From Actinophytocola xinjiangensis (GTDB lineage Bacteria; Actinomycetota; Actinomycetes; Mycobacteriales; Pseudonocardiaceae): a DNA stretch of 64,000 nucleotides. The notes beneath the pieces are model-generated. The model saw only the letters and a program-made list of their open reading frames with translations, was not told the origin of the DNA and ran no database searches. The position numbers were made by a program, and so were the translations under genes. The stretch lies in assembly GCF_001921215.1 (NCBI RefSeq), contig NZ_MSIF01000021.1, forward strand, positions 1 to 64,000, written 5' to 3'. The stretch's first letter is position 1. Every line of letters begins with the position of its first letter. Below, in pieces: positions 55,298-63,443 of the stretch.

Positions 55298-56065
55298 TCA
55301 GGCCGCGTGCGTCCGCGTCGTCTCCGCCAACCACTGGCCGGTGGCCATCATCGGGGAGCCGATCGCCGACAGCGCCGACCACATCGTGACCTGGTTCGCG
55401 GTCAACACCGGCTTGCCGAGCCACCGCTCCAGCGGGCCGATGATGTCGTAGGTCGGCACATTCGTGCAGCTGATGAACAATCCCTCGGCCTCCGCGACAT
55501 CCACCGCGGTGACCGCCTGCACGATCTCGGCGTAGCCCACCTTCCAGATGTGGTCCAACAGACCGAGACCCACACTCGAGACGACCTCCACCCGATGCTC
55601 GTCGAGGAAGGTCAACAGTCGTTCGGTGACGCTGTCGATGTACGGGGTCACCACCGCGATCCGGCGCAGGTTCAACGCGCGCAGCGCGGCGATCAGCCCA
55701 CCGGAGGTCGTGGTGGCCATCGGCGCCCCGGCCGAGAGCATGCTGGCCGACAGCGCCTGCTCGCCGACCGCGCCGTCGATGAAGCTGCCCGACGCGCAGG
55801 CGTAGGTGACCACCAGCGGCTCCGGCGCCAGCACGTCGGCGGTCGCCCGGCGGACCCGGTCCGGGTCGCTCAGCTCGCTGGCCATCTCGATGGTCACCGG
55901 CACCGGCACGAACGGCAGCCGCGTCAGGTAGAGCGAGATGTCGTCGGGCGCCCAGCGCCACAGCTCGCGGTCGAGCGCGAAGTCGAACGGCGCCACCACG
56001 CCGACTCCGCGCTGGGTGACCAGTTCCGGGCCGATGATCTCCACGGCCCTGTCTCTCGGGTACAT
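55298..56065 (-). CDS. Asp/Glu racemase superfamily protein, maleate-isomerase-like, copy 2
   Basis: 255 residues. Both cysteine motifs are present: TYACASGSFIDG (~89) and FISCTNVPTYDIIG (~200), with GKPVLTANQVTMWSALSAIG after them, the pattern of maleate cis-trans isomerases. It may isomerise a cis-dicarboxylate or act as racemase. 12 bp from the DUF3830 gene. Confidence 0.85.
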   Translation of the reverse strand: MYPRDRAVEIIGPELVTQRGVGVVAPFDFALDRELWRWAPDDISLYLTRLPFVPVPVTIEMASELSDPDRVRRATADVLAPEPLVVTYACASGSFIDGAVGEQALSASMLSAGAPMATTTSGGLIAALRALNLRRIAVVTPYIDSVTERLLTFLDEHRVEVVSSVGLGLLDHIWKVGYAEIVQAVTAVDVAEAEGLFISCTNVPTYDIIGPLERWLGKPVLTANQVTMWSALSAIGSPMMATGQWLAETTRTHAA

Positions 56066-56077
56066 GCCGCCCGCCCG

Positions 56078-56587
56078 TCAGCCGGCGTCGGAGTGCGAGG
56101 GGTGGCGCTGGTAGACCAGACGTTCACCGACACTGCCCGAACGCCAGACGTCGTTGCACGCCTCGGCCATGGCCGGCAGGCCTTCGATGATCGTCGCGTA
56201 GACGTTGCCGGGGACCCAGCCGACGTCGCCGTTGAGCAGGATGTTGTTGCGGCCGTAGAAGATGGCCAGGTCGATCACGCCGGGGAGCGCCTCCAGGCCC
56301 TTCTCCTCCTTGAACTCCCGGTCGAGCATGCCGCCGTGGAAGTCGAAGAAGACCACGTCACCGGGAATGGGGGTGACCGTCGGGTTCTCCAGGCCGATCG
56401 GCTCGTCGATGAACCGCTCGACCATCGTGTACACCTCGTTGCGGGCGTACTTGGCGTGATGGACGGGCCCCGCGTGGGGCAGCGACCGCCACACGGCCTC
56501 ACACGTGCGCGGCGCGTCCTTGTCGAGCAGCTGTGCCACACAGGAGACGCCGCGGCGCTCCAACGTGATCGTCATCAACCTGGACAT
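56078..56587 (-). CDS. DUF3830 (cyclophilin-like fold) protein
   Basis: 169 residues from ATG 56587 (GGAG 7 nt upstream). LLDKDAPRTCEAVWRSLPHA, ARNEVYTMVERF and GDVVFFDFHGG resemble the DUF3830 family, thought to have a cyclophilin-like fold. No enzymatic role is established; the family is met near amidase and racemase genes. First gene of the leftward unit, 162 bp from the divergent dehydrogenase. Confidence 0.75.
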   Translation of the reverse strand: MSRLMTITLERRGVSCVAQLLDKDAPRTCEAVWRSLPHAGPVHHAKYARNEVYTMVERFIDEPIGLENPTVTPIPGDVVFFDFHGGMLDREFKEEKGLEALPGVIDLAIFYGRNNILLNGDVGWVPGNVYATIIEGLPAMAEACNDVWRSGSVGERLVYQRHPSHSDAG

Positions 56588-56659
56588 CAGCATTCTCCAC
56601 GGTCATGCAGCACCTGTAGTTCGTTGTCTAGCTCTCCCGCGGGCTGCAGCGACCGCGCC

Positions 56660-56673
56660 GATTGTTGACAATC
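56660..56673. promoter_or_regulatory. Candidate GntR operator
   Basis: GATTGTTGACAATC is a perfect inverted repeat (GATTGT / ACAATC, 2-bp spacer). The core TTGTTGACAA fits the FadR/VanR pattern TNGTNNNACNA. It lies in the only divergent promoter of the locus, between DUF3830 and the 2-hydroxyacid dehydrogenase, where the linked GntR would be expected to bind. Confidence 0.65.
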
Positions 56674-56749
56674 ATACGAGCGACTTCTAGCGTGTCAATC
56701 CCTCGCGGCTCCCCGCGACAGCTTCATTCGAAGAGGGGAGCATCAGGGC

Positions 56750-57742
56750 ATGAGCCCAACACGTTCCGCAACCATCGTGGTCCTGCACGCCGAGTCCGGC
56801 GGCACGGGCAAACCCCCCGCGACCGACCAGATCGAGGCGCTGGGCACCGTCCGGTACGTCACCGAGGACGGCCTGACCGACGCTCTTCGTGACGCGGACG
56901 TGCTCCTGGCCTGGGACTTCCGCTCCCAGACCGCCTCGGCGGCGATCGAGCGCGCCGAGAACCTGCGCTGGGTCCACGCCGCGAGCGCCGGGGTCAACCA
57001 CCTGCTCTCCGCTGGCGTTCGGGCGAACGACGTCGTCATCACGAACTCACGCGGAGTGTTCGACGAGCCGATGGCCGAGTACGTCCTGGCGCTCGTGCTG
57101 GCCATGGCCAAGGACCTGCCCAGCACCCTTCGACTCCAGCACGAGCGCCGCTGGCACCACCGCGAGAGCGAGACCCTGGGGCGCTCCCGGGCGCTGGTCG
57201 CCGGCACCGGCCCGATCGGCCGGGCCATCGGCCGCAAGCTCACCGCCGTCGGCGTGCGGGTCACGGGCCTGGGCCGCACCGCCGTGGACCGCGACCCCGA
57301 CCTCGGCTCGATCCTGCCGACCGAACGGCTGGCCGAGGCCGCCGCCGACGCCGACCACGTCGTGCTGGCCGCCCCGCTGACCGACACCACCACCGGCATG
57401 GTCGACGCCGCCGCGCTGGCCGCGATGAAGCCGACCGCCCGGCTGGTCAACGTCGGCCGGGGCGGGCTCGTGGTGCAGGACGACCTGGTGGCGGCCCTGC
57501 GCGCGGGTGAGATCGCCGGTGCCGCGCTGGACGTGTTCGCCGAGGAACCGCTGCCGCCCGACTCACCCCTGTGGACGATGCCGAACGTGATCGTCTCCCC
57601 GCACATGTCCGGGGACGTGGTGGGGTGGCGGGAGGAACTGGTAGCACTGTTCGTGGACAACCTCACCAGGTATCTGGACGGCCGCCCGCTGCGCAACGTG
57701 GTCGACAAGCAGCACGGCTACGTCCGGGAAGGAGCACGATGA
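56750..57742 (+). CDS. D-isomer specific 2-hydroxyacid dehydrogenase
   Basis: 330 residues. Rossmann loop is GTGPIGRAIGRKL (~151-163), with MKPTARLVNVGRGGLVVQDD (~225) holding the substrate Arg, and SPLWTMPNVIVSPHMSGDV containing the catalytic His. It converts a 2-keto acid and a 2-hydroxy acid with NAD(P). Paired with an amidase by ATGA overlap. Substrate unknown. Confidence 0.92.
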   Translation: MSPTRSATIVVLHAESGGTGKPPATDQIEALGTVRYVTEDGLTDALRDADVLLAWDFRSQTASAAIERAENLRWVHAASAGVNHLLSAGVRANDVVITNSRGVFDEPMAEYVLALVLAMAKDLPSTLRLQHERRWHHRESETLGRSRALVAGTGPIGRAIGRKLTAVGVRVTGLGRTAVDRDPDLGSILPTERLAEAAADADHVVLAAPLTDTTTGMVDAAALAAMKPTARLVNVGRGGLVVQDDLVAALRAGEIAGAALDVFAEEPLPPDSPLWTMPNVIVSPHMSGDVVGWREELVALFVDNLTRYLDGRPLRNVVDKQHGYVREGAR

Positions 57743-59145
57743 CCGGCACGTCGGAGCTGTCCGCGACCGAGCTGATGGAGCGGTACCGCGCCGGCACGCT
57801 CTCCCCGGTCGAGGTCGCGCGGGACGCGCTGGACCGCATCGAGCGCGTCGACGGCGCGGTGAACGCCTACTGCCTGGTGGACCGGGAGGCGACGCTGGCC
57901 ATGGCCGCCGCCGCGCAGGCCCGCTACCGCGACGGCGAGGCGCACGGCCTGCTCGACGGTGTCCCGGTGTCGGTCAAGGACATCCTGCTCACCAGGGGCT
58001 GGCCGACGCTGCGTGGCTCGCGGACCGTCGACCCCGACCAGTCGTGGGACGCCGACGCGCCGGCCGTGGCCCGGCTGCGCGAGCACGGTGCCGTCCTGGT
58101 CGGCAAGACGACCACGCCCGAGCTGGGCTGGAAGGGCGTGACCGACAGCCCGCTCACCGGCGTCACCCGCAACCCGTGGGACACCGACCGCACGGCCGGC
58201 GGGTCCAGCGGCGGCGCGGCGGCCGCGGTGGCCACCGGCACCAGCCCGATCTCCATCGGCACCGACGGCGGCGGCTCGGTGCGCATCCCGGCGTCGTTCA
58301 GCGGCGTGTTCGGCATCAAGCCGACCTATGGCCTGGTCCCGCTGTTCCCGGCGAGCCCCTACGGCACGCTCGCGCACGTCGGGCCGCTGTCGTGGACGGT
58401 CGAGGACAGCGCGCTGGCCCTGGACGTGCTGTCCGGCCAGGACAACCGCGACTGGACCGCCGGCCAGCGCCAGGAGCGCTCGGTGACCTCGACGCTGCGG
58501 GCCGGGGTGGCCGGCATGCGGATCGCGTTCAGCCCGACGCTGGGCTTCGCCTCGGTCGACCCGGAGGTGGCGTCGATCGTGGCGTCGGCGGCCCGGTCGT
58601 TCACCGAGCTCGGCGCGCGGGTGGAGCTGGCCGACCCGAAGTTCGACGACCCGGTGGAGGCGTTCCACGTGCTGTGGTTCGCCGGGGCGGCGGCGTCGGT
58701 GGCGGGGCTGTCGGCGGAGCGGCTGGCGATGCTCGACCCCGGCCTGCGGGAGGTCTGCGAGCAGGGGGCGCGGTACTCGGCGCTGGACTACGTGGCCGCG
58801 ACGGCGGTGCGCGCGGAGGTCGGCCGGATCATGGGCGAGTTCCACGACCACTACGACCTGCTGGTGACCCCGACGATGCCGATCGCCGCGTTCGAGGCGG
58901 GCGTCGAGGTGCCGGCGGGGTCGGCGGCGCACCGGTGGACGGAGTGGACGCCGTTCACCTATCCGTTCAACATGACCCAGCAGCCGGCGGCGAGCGTGCC
59001 GTGTGGGTTCACCTCGGCGGGGCTGCCGGTCGGGCTGCAGATCGTCGGGCCCAAGCACGCCGACGCGCGGGTGCTGACGGCCTGTCACGCGTTCGAGCAG
59101 GCGCACCCGTGGCAGTCGACGCGGCCGGGCGTCGCCAGCGGCTGA
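57739..59145 (+). CDS. Amidase (amidase signature family)
   Basis: 468 residues. The Ser-cisSer-Lys triad is visible: Lys80 (VPVSVKDIL), Ser156/157 (AGGSSGGAAAAVA) and nucleophile Ser180 (TDGGGSVRIPASF). Hydrolyses an amide, nitrogen-containing acid or carbamoyl compound. With the dehydrogenase and maleate-isomerase-like proteins it suggests breakdown of an amidated organic acid. Confidence 0.93.
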   Translation: MTGTSELSATELMERYRAGTLSPVEVARDALDRIERVDGAVNAYCLVDREATLAMAAAAQARYRDGEAHGLLDGVPVSVKDILLTRGWPTLRGSRTVDPDQSWDADAPAVARLREHGAVLVGKTTTPELGWKGVTDSPLTGVTRNPWDTDRTAGGSSGGAAAAVATGTSPISIGTDGGGSVRIPASFSGVFGIKPTYGLVPLFPASPYGTLAHVGPLSWTVEDSALALDVLSGQDNRDWTAGQRQERSVTSTLRAGVAGMRIAFSPTLGFASVDPEVASIVASAARSFTELGARVELADPKFDDPVEAFHVLWFAGAAASVAGLSAERLAMLDPGLREVCEQGARYSALDYVAATAVRAEVGRIMGEFHDHYDLLVTPTMPIAAFEAGVEVPAGSAAHRWTEWTPFTYPFNMTQQPAASVPCGFTSAGLPVGLQIVGPKHADARVLTACHAFEQAHPWQSTRPGVASG

Positions 59146-59153
59146 GCCGTGGC

Positions 59154-59189
59154 CTACTCTAGGGTAGCTCCGTAACTACTCCCGAGTAG
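59154..59189. promoter_or_regulatory. Twin palindromes before fadE24-fadE23
   Basis: CTACTCTAGGGTAG (59154-59167) and CTACTCCCGAGTAG (59176-59189, a perfect arm pair) share CTACTC-2 nt-GRGTAG. Their starts are 22 bp apart, two helical turns, so two dimers could bind the same face. The binder is not in the window as far as can be judged. Confidence 0.65.
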
Positions 59190-59205
59190 GTTGAGGTGAT
59201 GCACG

Positions 59206-60531
59206 GTGTCAGGTGAGGGCCTTGGCGCCAGACCACACCGGCAGGGCGCCCTGGGCGTGACGATGTCGGTACTCAACCGGGTCGCCGGGTCGCGGCTGGT
59301 GGCCAGACTCGGCGTGAAGGCGCCGGTGGACCGCGCGCTGTACCAGGTGACGAGAACGGGGTTCACCGCGGTGAACCGCACGTTCGCCGCGACGCGGACA
59401 CTGTCGGCGCCCCGGCGCCTGCCGGCGGCACCCGAGCGGGCCGTGTTCGACCTGACGCCGACCGAGGAGCAGGCGATGATCGCGGACACGGTCCGCGAGT
59501 TCGCCGCCGAGCGGCTGCGCCCGTCGGCGTCCGAGGCCGACGAGAAGTGCGCCGCTCCCCCGGAGCTGCTGGCCACGGCGGCGGCGCTGGGCGTGACCCT
59601 GATCGGCGTCCCGGAGGACCTGGGCGGCGTGGCCACCGAACGCTCCACGGTGACCAACGTGCTGGTCGCGGAGGCCCTGGCCCACGGCGACCTGGGTCTG
59701 GCGGTGGCGTGCCTTGCCCCGGCGGCGGTGTCCAACGCCCTGGTCCTGTGGGGCGACCAGACCCAGCAGGCGACCTACCTGCCGTCGTTCACCGGTGAGG
59801 ACGTGCCGGCGGCGGCGTTGGCGGTGCAGGAGGCAAGGCCGCTGTTCGACCCGTTCGCCCTGCGCACCACGGCCCACCGCACGACCGGCGGTTTCGTGCT
59901 GTCGGGCGAGAAGTCGATGGTGCCGCTCGCGTCGTCGGCGGAGCTGTTCGTGGTGGCGGCGGAGCTGGCGGGGCGTGGCCCGGCGCTGTTCCTCGTCGAG
60001 TCGTCCAGCCAGGGCCTGTCGGTGGATCCGGAGCCGGCGATGGGGTTACGCGCCGCCGCCACCGGCCGTCTCACCCTGTCGAAGGTGGCGGTTCCGGCGA
60101 CGGCGCTGTTGGGTGACAGCGCCGCGTACGCCGACTGTGTCCGCCTGTCCAGGCTGGGTTGGTGCGCGTTGGCCGTCGGCACCGGCGCGGCGGTCCTGGC
60201 GTATGTCACGGACTACGTCAACACCCGGGAGGCGTTCGGCGAGCCGGTGTCCCACCGGCAGGGCGTGGCGTTCCGGGTGGCCGACATCGGCACCGAGCTG
60301 GACGGCATGCGCCTGGCGACCTACCGCGCGGCGTCCCGGGCGGAGCAGGGAAAACCGTTCGCCCGCGAGGCGGCGCTGGCCAGAACCCTGTGCGCCACCA
60401 AGGGAATGACCATCGGCAGCGACGGCGTCCAGCTGCTGGGCGGTCACGGGTACGTCAAGGAACATCCGGTCGAGCGCTGGTACCGGGACCTGAGGGCGGT
60501 CGGTGTGATGGAAGGCGCGGTGCTGGTGTGA
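59206..60531 (+). CDS. fadE24: Acyl-CoA dehydrogenase FadE24
   Basis: 441 residues from GTG 59206, with GAGGTG upstream; ATG 59263 is a shorter option. A ~65-residue N-terminal extension precedes FDLTPTEEQAMIADTVREFA; REAFGEPVSHRQGVAFRVAD and GVQLLGGHGYVKEHPVERWY are the C-terminal dehydrogenase motifs. With the next gene it forms the FadE24-FadE23 pair in M. tuberculosis order (Rv3139-Rv3140). Confidence 0.88.
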   Translation: MSGEGLGARPHRQGALGVTMSVLNRVAGSRLVARLGVKAPVDRALYQVTRTGFTAVNRTFAATRTLSAPRRLPAAPERAVFDLTPTEEQAMIADTVREFAAERLRPSASEADEKCAAPPELLATAAALGVTLIGVPEDLGGVATERSTVTNVLVAEALAHGDLGLAVACLAPAAVSNALVLWGDQTQQATYLPSFTGEDVPAAALAVQEARPLFDPFALRTTAHRTTGGFVLSGEKSMVPLASSAELFVVAAELAGRGPALFLVESSSQGLSVDPEPAMGLRAAATGRLTLSKVAVPATALLGDSAAYADCVRLSRLGWCALAVGTGAAVLAYVTDYVNTREAFGEPVSHRQGVAFRVADIGTELDGMRLATYRAASRAEQGKPFAREAALARTLCATKGMTIGSDGVQLLGGHGYVKEHPVERWYRDLRAVGVMEGAVLV

Positions 60532-61730
60532 TCAACCTGGAGATCTCCCCGAAGCTGGCCACCCTGGTGGACCAGGCCCGGCAGGCAGCCCTGGCGTTCC
60601 TGCGCCCGAACTCCCGCAAGTACGACCAGGCCGAGCACACCTACCCGACGGAACTGGACACCCTGGCGTCGTTGCTCGACGGCCTCAGCGCGTCGGGCGG
60701 CGGCGCCGGAGCCGCCGGCGTCCGCAAGGCGAAGAAGACGTCGAAGGGCGTGGTCAACGGCGCCAACATGTCCCTGGCCGTCGGCACCATGGAGATGTGC
60801 TGGGGCGACGCCGGCCTGCTCCTGGCGATGCCGAGGCAGGGCCTGGGCAACGCCGCCATAGCGTCGGTCGGCAACGACGACCAGGTGGCCCGCTACAAGG
60901 GCAAGTGGGCGGCGATGGCCATCACCGAGCCGGACACGGGTTCGGACTCCGGCGCCATCCGAACGACGGCGGTCCGCGACGGCGACGACTACGTCCTCAA
61001 CGGCGAGAAGATCTTCGTCACCTCCGGAGAACGCGCCGACTGCGTGGTCGTGTGGGCCACCCTGGACCGCACCAAGGGAAAAGCCGCCATCAAGTCGTTC
61101 GTGGTCGACCGCGACACGCCGGGTTTCGAACTGGTCCGCCTGGAACACAAACTCGGCATCAGAGCCTCCGACACGGCGCACTTCCGCCTGACCAACGCCC
61201 GAGTCCCCGCCAGGAACCTCCTGGGCACCCCCGACATCCTCCCCGACCAGGGCTTCGCCGGCGTGATGCAGACGTTCGACAACACGCGGCCCCTGGTGGC
61301 CGCCATGGCCGTCGGAATCACGAGGGCAGCCCTCGAAAAAACCCGAGAACTCCTCACCGAAGCCGGCATCACCATCGACTACGACCGTCCGCCCCACACC
61401 CAGCCAGCCGCGGCCGCCGCCTTCCTCACCATGGAAGCCGACTACGAATCGGCCTACCTGCTGACCCTCCAGGCCGCCTGGATGGCCGACAACGGAAAAC
61501 CGAACTCCCTCCAGGCCTCCTACGCCAAGGCCAAAGCCGGCCGCAGCGCCACCGACATCACCCTCCGCTGCGTGGAACTCTGCGGCACCGTCGGCTACAA
61601 CGAACAATCCCTCCTCGAAAAATGGTCCCGCGACGCGAAAATCATGGACATTTTTGAGGGCACCCAACAGATCCAACAACTCATCATCGCCCGCCGGCTA
61701 CTCGGGAAGACCTCCGCAGAGCTTAAGTGA
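60528..61730 (+). CDS. fadE23: Acyl-CoA dehydrogenase FadE23
   Basis: 400 residues from GTG 60528 (GTGA overlap). MAITEPDTGSDSGAIRTTAV, KAAIKSFVVDRDTPGFELVR, FDNTRPLVAAMAVGITRAAL and KIMDIFEGTQQIQQLIIARR match FadE23 (Rv3140). This pair is a heteromeric dehydrogenase; its substrate is not settled. Codon choice drifts to AAA and CTC/ACC-rich runs in the last 400 bp. Confidence 0.92.
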   Translation: MINLEISPKLATLVDQARQAALAFLRPNSRKYDQAEHTYPTELDTLASLLDGLSASGGGAGAAGVRKAKKTSKGVVNGANMSLAVGTMEMCWGDAGLLLAMPRQGLGNAAIASVGNDDQVARYKGKWAAMAITEPDTGSDSGAIRTTAVRDGDDYVLNGEKIFVTSGERADCVVVWATLDRTKGKAAIKSFVVDRDTPGFELVRLEHKLGIRASDTAHFRLTNARVPARNLLGTPDILPDQGFAGVMQTFDNTRPLVAAMAVGITRAALEKTRELLTEAGITIDYDRPPHTQPAAAAAFLTMEADYESAYLLTLQAAWMADNGKPNSLQASYAKAKAGRSATDITLRCVELCGTVGYNEQSLLEKWSRDAKIMDIFEGTQQIQQLIIARRLLGKTSAELK

Positions 61731-61742
61731 CCTGCGACAACA

Positions 61743-61784
61743 GACCCGGTCATCGTCATCAACATCGGACCTGATGACCGGGTC
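61743..61784. terminator. Strong stem-loop after fadE23
   Basis: GACCCGGTCATC (61743-61754) pairs perfectly with GATGACCGGGTC (61773-61784) around an 18-nt loop. It begins 12 bp after the fadE23 stop and lacks a T run, as many actinobacterial terminators do. The rest of the gap to 62012 holds no gene I can support. Confidence 0.65.
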
Positions 61785-62012
61785 CGCCACGTTCTTGTCG
61801 ATCTCCATCGGCCGGATCTCCAAGATCAGGCCGCCTCCAGGTCGTGAGAGGGTGGGGACGACCGAGAATCAGGGAGAACTGTTGGACGACGTCGAGGCAG
61901 GTCAGCGGCTCCCAAGACCGAGCGACAGGCCGGTGACGACCCTGCGCGAGACGATGGGCATTGTCGTGGGTGTTCGAGAGGTCATCGCCCACCGTGGTTC
62001 GGCGGAACTCGG

Positions 62013-62531
62013 ATGAGCGCCGTCATCGTTGTCAGCGGGCCGCCCGGGGCGGGTAAGTCCACGACCGCGCGGGCGCTGGCGCGGACGTTCCCCCGGGGCG
62101 TGCACCTGCACACCGATGACTTCTGGCACAACATCGTGTCCGGGGCGATCCCGCCCTACCTCCCCGAGTCGAACGACCAGAACCAGACCGTCCTCGGGGT
62201 GATCGCCGTTGCGGCCTTCCGCTACGCCGAGGGCGGTTACACGGTGGTGGTCGACGGGGTCGTCGGCCCGTGGATGCTGGGCCATTTCCGTACTGGGCCG
62301 CCGGTTCACTACCTGGTGCTGCGGCCCGACCGCCAGGAGACGCTGCGGCGGGCGCAGGCGCGTACCGGGTCGGACGCGTTGGTGGACGAAGGGCCGGTTC
62401 TGTCGCTCTGGGACCAGTTCGCGGACCTGGGCGACCTGGAACGCCACGTGATCGACACCAGCCGGCACTCGCCGGCCGACACGCTGCGGGCCGTCGCGGA
62501 CGCGGTGGCCGGTGGGGACTTCCTGCTGTGA
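62013..62531 (+). CDS. P-loop kinase / AAA-type ATPase, small
   Basis: 172 residues. Walker A GPPGAGKSTTARALA (~9-23), DDFWHNIVSG with a possible metal Asp, and LVLRPDRQETLRRAQART like the lid region of small phosphotransferases. Similar to gluconate-kinase or chloramphenicol-phosphotransferase-like proteins. Substrate unknown. Ends 3 bp before the convergent acetyltransferase stop. Confidence 0.8.
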   Translation: MSAVIVVSGPPGAGKSTTARALARTFPRGVHLHTDDFWHNIVSGAIPPYLPESNDQNQTVLGVIAVAAFRYAEGGYTVVVDGVVGPWMLGHFRTGPPVHYLVLRPDRQETLRRAQARTGSDALVDEGPVLSLWDQFADLGDLERHVIDTSRHSPADTLRAVADAVAGGDFLL

Positions 62532-62534
62532 GTC

Positions 62535-63089
62535 TCAGCGTTTCAGTTCGCGGATGACCCGTGCCGGGTTGCCGGCGGCGAGGACCCCGGGCGGGAGGTC
62601 GCGGGTGACGACGCTGCCGGCGCCGACGACCGTGTTGTCGCCGACCGTGACGCCGGGGCAGACGATGACGCCGCCGCCGAACCAGACGTTGTCGCCGATG
62701 GTGATGGGTTCGGCGCGTTCCCAGCGTTGGCGGCGCAACTCGTGGTCGTCGAGCGGGTGCAGGGCGGTGAGGAGTTGGGCCCGCGGCCCGATCGACACGT
62801 CGTCGCCGATGGTGATCGGGGCGCAGTCCATCAGGATCGCGTCGTAGTTGAGGAAACTGTTGTCGCCCAGGCGGATCAGGTACCCGTAGTCGCACTGGAA
62901 GCGGGGCATGATCCAGGACGACGGGCCGATCCCGCCGAGCAGGTCGCGCAGGATCGGCTGGCGGTCCTCGGCGTCCGCCCGGTTGAACCGGTCCAGGAGT
63001 GACTGGCACCGTTGACGTTCGGCCACCAGCACCGGGTCGCTGTCCTGGTACCACTCGCCGCGCAGCATGCGGGTGCGCTGGTCGTTCAC
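62535..63089 (-). CDS. Sugar O-acetyltransferase, maltose/galactoside (LacA/Maa/NodL) type
   Basis: 184 residues from GTG 63089. N-terminal MLRGEWYQDSDPVLVAERQR, then left-handed beta-helix hexapeptide repeats (ITIGDDVSIGPRAQLL, ITIGDNVWFGGGVIVCPGVT) and GNPARVIREL. Transfers acetyl from acetyl-CoA to a sugar hydroxyl; active His is in LLTALHPLDDHE. GTGA overlap with the membrane protein gene. Confidence 0.93.
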   Translation of the reverse strand: MNDQRTRMLRGEWYQDSDPVLVAERQRCQSLLDRFNRADAEDRQPILRDLLGGIGPSSWIMPRFQCDYGYLIRLGDNSFLNYDAILMDCAPITIGDDVSIGPRAQLLTALHPLDDHELRRQRWERAEPITIGDNVWFGGGVIVCPGVTVGDNTVVGAGSVVTRDLPPGVLAAGNPARVIRELKR

Positions 63090-63379
63090 GGGCGCCGGCG
63101 GGACGCGAGCAGTTCGTAGCAGCTACCGAAGACGGTCATGGCGAGCATGCCGTGCTGCACGGTCCGCAGCCGGCGTTCGGCGTCGGGCTGGTCGGTGGTG
63201 CGCCAGCCGCGGAACAGCAGCGCGGCGCCGGCCAGGTTCGTCGCGGCCCAGACCAGGTTGGTGCGTGGGGACGACCCCGGGCCGCCGAGAGGCGTGAGCA
63301 AGCGTTTGCCGGCCAGGCCCATGACGGTGTGCGGGATCGTGTTGACGAGCAGAACCCCTGTCAGGAAGTCACGTTTCAT
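63086..63379 (-). CDS. Small membrane protein
   Basis: 97 residues. Hydrophobic spans at about residues 5-23, 41-58 and 74-91 (DFLTGVLLVNTIPHTVMGLA; NLVWAATNLAGAALLF; GMLAMTVFGSCYELL). No family recognised with certainty. It is divergent from a TetR gene with twin sites between, so it and the acetyltransferase are probable TetR targets. Confidence 0.75.
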   Translation of the reverse strand: MKRDFLTGVLLVNTIPHTVMGLAGKRLLTPLGGPGSSPRTNLVWAATNLAGAALLFRGWRTTDQPDAERRLRTVQHGMLAMTVFGSCYELLASRRRP

Positions 63380-63389
63380 CGCGGGCCAC

Positions 63390-63443
63390 CTATATGAACG
63401 GTGTACATTAAGGGCGACACGACACTATATGAACGGTGGTCAT
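63390..63443. promoter_or_regulatory. Twin TetR-type sites (direct repeat)
   Basis: CTATATGAACGGTG opens two 19-bp copies, at 63390-63408 and 63425-63443; the tails are TACAT and GTCAT. Each contains an ATGAAC / GT-CAT inverted arm typical of TetR sites. The second copy abuts the tetR start. Confidence 0.65.

Noticed and set aside
61759-61992. Small gene in the gap after fadE23
   Set aside because: Overlaps the stem-loop, no recognisable family, no ribosome site.
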